Shown: piece by piece, positions 47,301 through 54,976 of the stretch | Layout: each line of letters opens with the position of its first letter | Numbering within the stretch: position 1 is the first letter of the stretch | Assembly: GCF_001922575.1 (NCBI RefSeq) | Contig: NZ_MRCI01000001.1 | Span: forward strand, 992,001 to 1,056,000 | DNA: 64,000 bases | Direction: 5' to 3' | Origin: Neptunomonas phycophila | GTDB lineage: Bacteria > Pseudomonadota > Gammaproteobacteria > Pseudomonadales > Balneatricaceae | Translations under genes and position numbers: made by a program | The notes under the pieces: generated by a model | Seen by the model: only the letters and a program-made list of their open reading frames with translations | The model's database searches: none | What the model was told of the DNA's origin: nothing

Positions 47301-47319
47301 AAAATATAGGGTACTTTTA
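47301..47319 (+). promoter_or_regulatory. 19-bp shared operator-like motif, dehydratase side
   Basis: AAAATATAGGGTACTTTTA differs at one base from the motif at 35588-35606. It lies about 190 nt before the dehydroshikimate dehydratase start in the pcaQ/dehydratase divergent region (47238-47510), which otherwise is A+T-rich and without genes. Confidence 0.6.
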
Positions 47320-47510
47320 AATATATTGATATTATGCTTATTTATGTAGTTGATTCCATTTAATTCATATTATTTATATCAAAAAAAGAATAATAAACTA
47401 TCTTTATTTCATTTCCACACCGTTTAAGTAGTCGCTAATGTGGGTAGTAATATTGAATAAGAATCCGTCGTTGCTGGGTTTACAGCTCGATTCTCTGGGT
47501 AAGTCACGTT

Positions 47511-49370
47511 ATGAAAAAATCTATTGCTACCGTAACCCTTTCTGGAACATTGCAGCAAAAGCTTGAAGCTGCCTCCGCAGCCGGCTTTGATGGCGTTGAA
47601 ATCTTCGAGAATGATTTAACCCAATTCGCCGGTTCTGCGGCAGATGTACGTAGGATGGCTAATGACCTAGACCTAGAGATCATAGCGCTGCAACCGTTTC
47701 GTGATTTTGAAGCGATGCCAGAGCCTTACCGTACACAGAATTTTTATCGTGCTCAGAAAAAGTTCGAATTGATGCACGAGTTGGGTACTCAGCGATTATT
47801 GATCTGCAGTAACGTTTCTCCTCACGTGATAGACGATAAGCAGCGGGCGGCGGCTGATTTGAGAGAGTTAGGCGAGTTGGCCAAAAAAGAAGGTTTCATC
47901 ATTGGCTATGAAGCGCTGGCTTGGGGACGATATGTAGCTGACTACTGCGATGCGTGGGATATCGTTAAGCGTGCTGATCACAGTAATGTAGGGATCATTA
48001 TTGATCCTTTCCATATGTTTGCACGTGGCAATACGCTAGATCTATTACGTGACGAAATTCCGATAGAAAAGATAGCGCTGGTACAAGTGGCTGATGCACC
48101 CAGTTTACAAATGGATGTACTTAGTTACAGCCGTCACTTTCGTTGCTTTCCCGGTCAAGGTGACTTGCCGGTTGTCGAGCTTGTGCAAACGTTACGAGAT
48201 AAAGGCTTTGATGATTATTTGTCTCATGAAATTTTTAATGATGAGTTTCGTTCTTCTTCCCCTTTGGAGAAAGCAATAGATGGTATGCGCTCATTGCTTT
48301 GGTTGGAAGAGCAGACCGCCCCTAAAGTAGAGCAGGTAGCGCCTGCGGTGCCCGCTATTACAGATGTTGAATTTATTGAATTTTCTGTGGAAGGCAATAG
48401 TGGGGAACAGTTAATCGCTATGCTTTCGGCTTTGGGCTTTACCGAAACGCATAAGCATCGTTCCAAGAATGTTAGCTTGATGCGCCAGGGGGATATCAAT
48501 CTTGTACTTAATCGAGAGCCGCAAAGTTTAGCGCATCAGCATTATCAAAAGCACGGTGTGTCCGTATGCGCTCTGGCGTTTACCACAGATGATTTAAAGG
48601 GCATGTTAAAGCGGGCTGACTTTTATCGCTGCCCTCGATTTGAAGGGCAGTCTGGCCCCGGCGAGCTAAATATACCTGCTATCCGAGGAATTGATGACAG
48701 CCTTGTTTATTTTGTTGAGCGCCGGGCCGGTATTCGTTTTTTTGATATCGACTTTGAACCTGTAGCTGATGTCGAGGCGTCAGCCGTTGGACTTAAGCGC
48801 ATCGATCATGTGGGGCAGACGGTCTCTAATACAGATTTCCTTTCTGCGGCTTTCTTTTATAAATCTTTATTTGATTTTGATATTGAGGCGAGTACCGATT
48901 TGCCTGATATTTACGGGTTAGTTGTCAGTCGTGTTGCCGTAAGCTCGGATAATCGAGTGCGTATCCCCATCAATATGACAGAGGCTAGAAATGCATCTGC
49001 TCAACGTTTTTTACAGCATTCTAAGGGGTCGGGGGTCCAGCAAATAGCTTTCAGTTGCGAGGATATTTTTGCCGCTGCTGAGCATGTAGGAGCAACTCAC
49101 TTGCTGCCTATTCCAGAGAACTATTATAGAGATTTAGACGCTCGTTTTGCCTTAGATATTGGGTTGCTAGATCAGATGAAAGCTAATCATGTGTTGTACG
49201 ATCGCAATGAGGATGGTGAATTTTTCCATTTTTATACGCAAACTGTCCATGGCGTGTTTTTTGAAGTGGTGCAGCGCATTGATGACTATAATCGCTATGG
49301 AGAGGCAAACGCGTTTATACGTTTGGCTTCCCAAGCAGTCAGTAGCCAGGAATTAGTAACTAATAAGTAG
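47511..49370 (+). CDS. qsuB: 3-dehydroshikimate dehydratase, two-domain QsuB type
   Basis: The 619-residue protein has an N-terminal xylose-isomerase-like TIM barrel (residues 1-275; DGVEIFENDL, IGYEALAWGRYV, IIDPFHMFARG, SHEIFNDEFR) that binds the metal for 3-dehydroshikimate dehydration, and a C-terminal VOC/HPPD-like region (about 285-605; RIDHVGQT, HVLYDRNEDGEFFHFYT, FEVVQRI). This pair of domains is the QsuB/AsbF-HPPD architecture that yields protocatechuate. It links the quinate/shikimate genes to the pca operon and is divergent from pcaQ. Confidence 0.92.
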   Translation: MKKSIATVTLSGTLQQKLEAASAAGFDGVEIFENDLTQFAGSAADVRRMANDLDLEIIALQPFRDFEAMPEPYRTQNFYRAQKKFELMHELGTQRLLICSNVSPHVIDDKQRAAADLRELGELAKKEGFIIGYEALAWGRYVADYCDAWDIVKRADHSNVGIIIDPFHMFARGNTLDLLRDEIPIEKIALVQVADAPSLQMDVLSYSRHFRCFPGQGDLPVVELVQTLRDKGFDDYLSHEIFNDEFRSSSPLEKAIDGMRSLLWLEEQTAPKVEQVAPAVPAITDVEFIEFSVEGNSGEQLIAMLSALGFTETHKHRSKNVSLMRQGDINLVLNREPQSLAHQHYQKHGVSVCALAFTTDDLKGMLKRADFYRCPRFEGQSGPGELNIPAIRGIDDSLVYFVERRAGIRFFDIDFEPVADVEASAVGLKRIDHVGQTVSNTDFLSAAFFYKSLFDFDIEASTDLPDIYGLVVSRVAVSSDNRVRIPINMTEARNASAQRFLQHSKGSGVQQIAFSCEDIFAAAEHVGATHLLPIPENYYRDLDARFALDIGLLDQMKANHVLYDRNEDGEFFHFYTQTVHGVFFEVVQRIDDYNRYGEANAFIRLASQAVSSQELVTNK

Positions 49371-49871
49371 CTAATATAAGTAACTACCACTCACTGATGT
49401 GCTTAGTGATGACCTTGCCAGCAATACTGAACACCTCAATCCATTATGTGCTCTTTGCCAAGCTCTATGTAAGACTCATGCTTCTTGTATGGACCTAACT
49501 TTGACCCTCATAGGTCGGTGTAAGCCATCATGTATATTCCCTCCTAAACTTCCCCGTTGGTTAGGCGACTACATGGTTAGTGCCTTTGTAGCAAAGCTTT
49601 GTTTGCTGACGGTGTCTTAAAGATAAGGCGTAAAAGTTGATTAAATAAGCTAATCCACCACTGATTATAAAATCAGCCTTGCGTTCAGGCGCGGTAGGCG
49701 CATTGTCATTGGGAGACTAATTTTCGATTGGTGGGCACTGCGTCTTTATAGGTCTATAGTGAATACTGTTGGTTGAGTGTGTTGTTCGTTCTTTTGTAGC
49801 TCCTTAACACAGTGCTATAAAAAATGTAGCTCTGGCCGATAATCTTAGTAATTAAACTAATAGGCCTTGAT
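49371..49871. other. 500-bp gap without a supported gene
   Basis: A 73-codon open frame at 49399-49620 (Cys-rich, no ribosome site, no recognisable domain) is probably chance. No strong hairpin or repeat is seen. The promoter of the HDOD gene should lie at its right end. Confidence 0.4.
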
Positions 49872-51005
49872 ATGCAAAAGCTATCAATTCAGGTGCTGTC
49901 GAATCATAAAGGAAGCCTGATAGACAACAGTGGCTATTCGTTGAATTGGGAAGTGCTGGGTCAAGGGCACAATTTAAATTTTGATGAGATAGCCTGTTGG
50001 CGTGATTCCACTCTTGTTCAATTAGATTTTGATTTGGTTTTAGTGTTTGACAGTACAGACCAAGAAGCTGAGCAAACACAACTGTTTACTGAAATATCGA
50101 ATCGCTACCCTACGGCAGTTAGAGCCTTGGTATGTAAAGAAGTGGATGTGCTGCATTTAAATGACGCGGGATTAGTCCATTTTAGTTTACCGGAAGACGA
50201 CCTAACCATCGCCTTGCTAGCGTTGCTGCCGCGTGTACGAATGTTGCAACAACTTAACTTAGAGAAAGAGTTGCGCATCCAGCTTTGCCAACTTCGTCAT
50301 CTGCCCGTCCTACCAGAGCCTTATTTACGATTAATGCGTCTTTTACGTGCTAAAGATGTCGATATTAGCTCGATAGTTAGAGCGGTTAAACGCGATCAAG
50401 TTCTTCTGGGAAAAGTTTTGCATGCTGCTAACGCAACGACGTTGGCTTTAGGGCATACCGTGACTGACGCTCATGAGGCGGTAGTGCGGCTGGGGCTTGA
50501 CCGTATGTATTATTTGGTCATTGTTGTAGGTGTGTTTGTTAATCTTCCTAAAACCTCCCATTTTCAGCGTAGTTTGGCGTTATCAAGAGCGATGGATGTC
50601 GCTTATTGGGCCTCTAAATTGGGAACCGACCTTGATGCCTCTCGTGGCTCGCTTGATAAATGTTACCTTGCCGGTTTGTTGCATAACATTGGTGATCTAG
50701 TCATTGCTCAAGTTGAGCAAGATGATATGGATTTAAGCTCAGCATTTGACTTTTCATATGGGGATGCAGCCGCTCCGGGTGCTTTTTGGTTAGCCCTGTG
50801 GGGGTTTGACAGTCAAGTGGTGAGCGCTGTTGCCCAGCAAGGTAGCTTAAAATTAGTTGACCTTGAGCGTCATCAAGTACCGTCGTTACTATTACTTGCT
50901 AAAATTTTTGAGGAAGCACGTCGCTCTGGAGGCCTGGCAGAAAAGTTAGCGCAACTTCAATTTTCTGATCCTAGCCTTATTGATCAACTCATTCTTATTG
51001 AGTAG
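49872..51005 (+). CDS. HDOD domain signalling protein
   Basis: A 377-residue soluble protein with an HDOD domain (about residues 135-340; RHLPVLPEPYLRLMRLL, VKRDQVLLGKVLHAANAT, AVVRLGLDRMYYLVIV, LAGLLHNIGDLVIAQVE). HDOD proteins keep the HD-like fold but lack hydrolase residues and act as partners in two-component and c-di-GMP signalling. The N-terminal 130 residues are not recognisable. It lies 116 nt upstream of a LuxP-like/sensor kinase pair, same strand, so a shared role is possible. Confidence 0.85.
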   Translation: MQKLSIQVLSNHKGSLIDNSGYSLNWEVLGQGHNLNFDEIACWRDSTLVQLDFDLVLVFDSTDQEAEQTQLFTEISNRYPTAVRALVCKEVDVLHLNDAGLVHFSLPEDDLTIALLALLPRVRMLQQLNLEKELRIQLCQLRHLPVLPEPYLRLMRLLRAKDVDISSIVRAVKRDQVLLGKVLHAANATTLALGHTVTDAHEAVVRLGLDRMYYLVIVVGVFVNLPKTSHFQRSLALSRAMDVAYWASKLGTDLDASRGSLDKCYLAGLLHNIGDLVIAQVEQDDMDLSSAFDFSYGDAAAPGAFWLALWGFDSQVVSAVAQQGSLKLVDLERHQVPSLLLLAKIFEEARRSGGLAEKLAQLQFSDPSLIDQLILIE

Positions 51006-51110
51006 TGACTAAATGAACAATCCGTCAATCAATGATAAGTGCGTTAATAGTCGTGTTGGCTTTTTTCAGCAGTAACTGTCGGCATCTCTATCAATAAGGA
51101 GCTTCGAAAA

Positions 51111-51128
51111 ATGGTGCTTGAATGTTAA
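51111..51128 (+). other. Five-codon leader ORF overlapping the luxP-like start
   Basis: ATG-GTG-CTT-GAA-TGT-TAA has the best ribosome site in the region (AAGGAG about 10 nt upstream). Its end overlaps the ATG at 51122 of the luxP-like gene, whose own frame has a stop immediately upstream. The pattern repeats that at 9058-9078 (both end TGT-TAA over the next ATG). Confidence 0.4.
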
Positions 51129-52183
51129 GAAAGCAGTGGCAGTCGGCTCATCATCGGCTCTTCTCTTTTATATTAGGCTGGATATTACTGGTTGTTATTA
51201 ACCCGAATGTCTTGGCTGTTAATGCTGATGACTTTAAACAATTAGTCACTGATGACGCGCACCCTGTCCAGTTTAAACAGAGCTCGTCCGTTAAAATTGC
51301 GGTTGTGTATCCGGGTTTTCAGTCGTCTGATTATTGGCAGCGCAGCATTCGCTCTTTGACGGGGCGGTTAGATGCCATTGAGTTGGATTATCATCTGGAT
51401 GTTCGTTTTTCGGCTCCAGCGGAAGGTGTAGATTTGCAGGTAAGGCAGATAAAGTCCGTTTTATCTAAGGAGCCTGATTATCTAATTTTGACAATTAACT
51501 CACTGCAACAACAACGCATCGTAGAGCTGTTGTTAGAACAGGATAAGCCTAAAATAATAGTTCAAAATTTAACCAAGCCTGTGGAGGAGTGGTTTGATTT
51601 TCAGCCGTTTTTATATGTGGGTTTTGATCATGCTCAAGGTGCTTTGGAGCTGGCGGATTACTTTAAAGTTCGCTTCCCTAAAGGTACGCCCTATGGTTTG
51701 CTCTTATGGAACAAAGGAGTGGTAAGTGACCAACGTGGTTTGACTTTTGAGCGTGCTGTAAGTGGCTATCATGATTTAAAGGCAAGTTACTTTACTAACG
51801 CTAGCCGAGAAATGGCAAAAGCTCAGGCACTCGCTCTTATAACGGAGTACCCCGAAATTAAATATATTTATGCGTGTACCACCGATGTGGCTTTAGGAGC
51901 AGTGGATGCTTTACATGAATTAGGGCGTGAAGACATTGTCATCAATGGTTGGGGAGGAGGGTTAGCCGAAATAGAAGCGTTTGAAAGAGGAGATTTAGAC
52001 GTTTTATTGATGAGGATGAATGACCAAAATGGTGTGGCTATAGCCGAAGCTATCTCTCTGGATCGTCAGAAGAAAGAAGTTCCGTTGGTGTTCTCTGGCG
52101 ATTTCTCGGTATTGCACAACAATTCAACTCCAGAAATACTAAGAACTCTTATATCAAAAGCATTTATCTACTCAGGGCCATGA
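51122..52183 (+). CDS. luxP: LuxP-like AI-2-binding periplasmic protein
   Basis: The 353-residue protein has a Sec signal (hydrophobic FSFILGWILLVVINPNVLA) and matches Vibrio LuxP along its length (YVGFDHAQGALELA, YACTTDVALGAVDALHELG, INGWGGG, LMRMND). The residues known to hold the borated AI-2 in LuxP (Q77, S79, W82, N159, R215, T266, W289, R310) are all present as Q67, S69, W72, N149, R205, T254, W277, R298. It therefore very likely binds S-THMF-borate. It lies 4 nt upstream of a sensor kinase gene, as luxP does to luxQ. Its start has no close ribosome site and overlaps a five-codon leader. The assignment is by comparison from memory. Confidence 0.88.
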   Translation: MLRKQWQSAHHRLFSFILGWILLVVINPNVLAVNADDFKQLVTDDAHPVQFKQSSSVKIAVVYPGFQSSDYWQRSIRSLTGRLDAIELDYHLDVRFSAPAEGVDLQVRQIKSVLSKEPDYLILTINSLQQQRIVELLLEQDKPKIIVQNLTKPVEEWFDFQPFLYVGFDHAQGALELADYFKVRFPKGTPYGLLLWNKGVVSDQRGLTFERAVSGYHDLKASYFTNASREMAKAQALALITEYPEIKYIYACTTDVALGAVDALHELGREDIVINGWGGGLAEIEAFERGDLDVLLMRMNDQNGVAIAEAISLDRQKKEVPLVFSGDFSVLHNNSTPEILRTLISKAFIYSGP

Positions 52184-52187
52184 TGCA

Positions 52188-53900
52188 ATGACTTTTCGCT
52201 TTAGAACATTGACGTTCTTGTTGTTTCTGGTGGTTATCTCCGGCTTTCTTTTACTGTTTTCTCTTAATGCTTATTACACAACATCCCAAATCCTAAAAGA
52301 AGCGGCTAGAGAATCACTCGCGCGCAGTGCAGAAGCAGTCCAGCATGAGTTTGATATACAGTTACGCCTCATTGATCAAGATCTCCACATGTTGTCTGTA
52401 GATCTGGCACTTGAACCTAATCTGTTAAACAAGACGCGCCCAGAGCTCGATGAAATTGTATTAGGCGAGAATAGAGGTAAACGACAGCATCGATATGCTT
52501 TTGCTCTCGTTTATCTTTTGCAAGAAGGCCAGTGCTTTTTGTTGAAAAATCCGTTGCTGGATATCGGGCCTACCAACTGCAAACAGTTATATAGCAAATA
52601 CAATGATGCTACGCGCCAAGAATGGAATTTATTGAATAACGGTTCCGAATGGCTATTGATTAAAGATTATTTGATAACCAACGCCGATCAAAAGGTTGTT
52701 GGAAGGTTGGTTGGTGGTATCAAGCTATCAAACAACAAGTTATTTTTAAATCAATTGGTGCATAGAACGCAGGCGGTTATTGACCGGGCTAGGTTACTGG
52801 TTGATGGGGTAACACTAACAGATCACGTTTTTGAAAAGCCCGTTGAAGGCGCTAATTTTGGTTTGCGGTTACTAGGCTTAAATCATGTATTAGAAGAAAG
52901 CCTACAGTTACCCATTAAAGGTTTTGGTGAGCATCTGCAATTGCGCCTGCAGTCTGCAGACACGCGAATTTATTCATTGGCCAGTCGGCTGCTGGTGTTA
53001 CTGGTGGGGGGGTGCTTAGCAGGATTAGTTATCAGTGCGCTTGTGGCCGCATTGCTATCATCCTCTTTGGATAAACAACTGCAAAAGCTAGTGATGTATA
53101 TCAGACACTTAATGACAGGAGCTGCTACTGATAGGTGGAGTCCAGGTCGCATTGATGAATTTAACCGAATGGGGGGGCAGGTTGATGAGATAGCAGCCGA
53201 ATTATCGACCCGACGAATGGAGCTAAAGGCTGCTAATCAAAAATTGGAAAAAGCATTAGGGGATAAGCGCGTAATTTTGCACCAGCTTATTAATAATCAA
53301 GAACAAGAGCGTAACCACTTAGCGCAAGAGTTACATGATGAGCTCGGCCAATTACTTACTGCTGTTCGAGTCGAAACGACCTTGCTAGAGCATCAAATAT
53401 CGATGAGCAGCCCAGCACTCAAAAATACTAAAAACATTAAAGACCTAGTGGCTGCTATGTATGCAACTGTTTACGATCGTATCATGGCGCTGCGGCCAAC
53501 CGAACTTGATCACATGGGGTTGTGCCAATCGATTCAGCAAATTCCCACGTTGAAAAGCTTAGAGCAATCAGGCGTTACTGTATCTCTCGATCTAGAAGAT
53601 GTGATAACCCCTTCGGGGGCGGATATTCATCTCTATCGTATTGTCCAAGAGGCGTTAACGAATGTGCTTAAGCATGCTTTAGCGACTGAGCTTTCCATCT
53701 CATTGTTACAAACACAAGATGAGGTGGTTTTATGCATCAAAGATAATGGGCAAGGCTTTGTCCCTGACTTAGATGTGGATCCAACTGGCCATCGGGGCTT
53801 TGGCTTACTAGGAATTGAAGAACGTTGTGATTTTATAGGCGCTATCTTAACCATTGAATCGGATAATGGCGTAACAATGACGGTTAATCTACCTTGTTAA
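52188..53900 (+). CDS. LuxQ-like periplasmic sensor fused to NarX/UhpB-type histidine kinase
   Basis: A 570-residue inner-membrane protein: helix (about 9-30), periplasmic domain (30-260), helix (265-290), HAMP, coiled coil (about 335-370), HisKA_3 dimerisation domain with His383 (EQERNHLAQELHDELGQ) and a short HATPase_c (DNGQGF, GFGLLGIEER). The periplasmic segment WLLIKDYLITNADQ...GRLVGGIKLSNN resembles the LuxQ sensor's second PAS, but LuxQ has HisKA plus a receiver, whereas this kinase is of the NarX/UhpB class and lacks a receiver. It presumably docks the LuxP-like protein encoded 4 nt upstream. No NarL-type response regulator gene lies in the window. Confidence 0.88.
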   Translation: MTFRFRTLTFLLFLVVISGFLLLFSLNAYYTTSQILKEAARESLARSAEAVQHEFDIQLRLIDQDLHMLSVDLALEPNLLNKTRPELDEIVLGENRGKRQHRYAFALVYLLQEGQCFLLKNPLLDIGPTNCKQLYSKYNDATRQEWNLLNNGSEWLLIKDYLITNADQKVVGRLVGGIKLSNNKLFLNQLVHRTQAVIDRARLLVDGVTLTDHVFEKPVEGANFGLRLLGLNHVLEESLQLPIKGFGEHLQLRLQSADTRIYSLASRLLVLLVGGCLAGLVISALVAALLSSSLDKQLQKLVMYIRHLMTGAATDRWSPGRIDEFNRMGGQVDEIAAELSTRRMELKAANQKLEKALGDKRVILHQLINNQEQERNHLAQELHDELGQLLTAVRVETTLLEHQISMSSPALKNTKNIKDLVAAMYATVYDRIMALRPTELDHMGLCQSIQQIPTLKSLEQSGVTVSLDLEDVITPSGADIHLYRIVQEALTNVLKHALATELSISLLQTQDEVVLCIKDNGQGFVPDLDVDPTGHRGFGLLGIEERCDFIGAILTIESDNGVTMTVNLPC

Positions 53901-53994
53901 TCAAGGGGCTAGCGGTTAAATCGTTAACCCGATCCTAAGCTTTCATTCATGTTATTTTTAGTAGTGTTTAGCTTTTTCTAATGAGGAAGCAAGG

Positions 53995-54273
53995 ATGCGG
54001 CTATTTCAATGGATTGTTATTGGTGTCTGTTTTTATGCCAGTTCGGTTTATGCACTGCGACTACCGGATGGTCAACTATTGGCTTCAGGGGATGACCTTT
54101 CTAAACTTTACGAGTCCTTGGGTAAGCCAAAAACGAAGTATAAAACGAAGGCTCGCTGTGGTTCTGGGAGAACCTGTTCAGTCACGCGCATGATTTACCG
54201 GTTTGATGGTCGGAAATGGCTAATTGACGTAAAGAACGGTTTAATCGTAAATATCAACTGGACGTATCGATAG
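53995..54273 (+). CDS. Small exported protein of unknown function
   Basis: A 92-residue protein with a signal peptide (IVIGVCFYASSVYA, cleavage near residue 20) and a compact basic domain with two Cys (RCGSGRTCSVTRMIYRFDGRKWLIDV). AGGAAG stands 6-8 nt before the ATG. Its shape recalls DUF2845-type small periplasmic proteins, but I cannot place it firmly. It lies just upstream of the first tRNA array. Confidence 0.6.
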   Translation: MRLFQWIVIGVCFYASSVYALRLPDGQLLASGDDLSKLYESLGKPKTKYKTKARCGSGRTCSVTRMIYRFDGRKWLIDVKNGLIVNINWTYR

Positions 54274-54386
54274 CGTGTTTCTAGTTTGCGCAGCGCATGG
54301 TTGAGTAAAAAGTCGCTGTAAACATAGGCGCTAGCTCCCCAAAACAAAGTATTTGATTTTAATACTAAATAAAATAATAAAAACAG

Positions 54387-54415
54387 TTGACGCTACTGAG
54401 TAAGCAGAATAATAT
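54387..54415 (+). promoter_or_regulatory. Sigma-70 promoter of tRNA array 1
   Basis: TTGACG and TAATAT are separated by exactly 17 nt and followed by a G+C-rich discriminator (ACGCCCCGC), typical of stringently controlled stable-RNA promoters. The first tRNA begins 40 nt downstream. Confidence 0.85.
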
Positions 54416-54455
54416 ACGCCCCGCATTTGAGGCAATGCTTCGAAATGTGAGATGC

Positions 54456-54531
54456 GTCCCATTCGTCTAGTGGTCTAGGACACCGCCCTTTCACGGCGGT
54501 AACAGGGGTTCGAACCCCCTATGGGACGCCA
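54456..54531 (+). tRNA. tRNA-Glu (TTC)
   Basis: The 76-nt cloverleaf has the acceptor GTCCCAT/ATGGGAC, anticodon stem CCGCC/GGCGG with loop CTTTCAC (anticodon TTC), T-loop GTTCGAA and encoded CCA. Confidence 0.97.
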
Positions 54532-54564
54532 TTAATTATCAAGCCACTGTGCTGATAATTATGA

Positions 54565-54640
<76 letters not shown>

Positions 54641-54693
54641 ATATTTACTGCCTTAGGGCAGTTAGTTAAAGTTACCAAGCTTTAATTAAATTA

Positions 54694-54769
54694 GTCCCAT
54701 TCGTCTAGTGGTCTAGGACACCGCCCTTTCACGGCGGTAACAGGGGTTCGAACCCCCTATGGGACGCCA
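54694..54769 (+). tRNA. tRNA-Glu (TTC)
   Basis: Identical in sequence to the tRNA-Glu at 54456; anticodon TTC, encoded CCA. Third member of array 1. Confidence 0.97.
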
Positions 54770-54802
54770 CTTATTTAGCTAACTTTCTGTTGGTTAATCT
54801 TT

Positions 54803-54878
<76 letters not shown>

Positions 54879-54976
54879 CGTGTTCATTTAATTCTCTCCT
54901 ATACTAATCTTATTCAGTAATTGCCTTGTTGGTCGATATCTAGAGCTCTGTTGTAGCTTTTTACTTAGGAATAAGC

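Noticed and set aside
49399-49620. 73-codon Cys-rich open frame
   Set aside because: No ribosome site, no signal or domain, and composition like random intergenic DNA.
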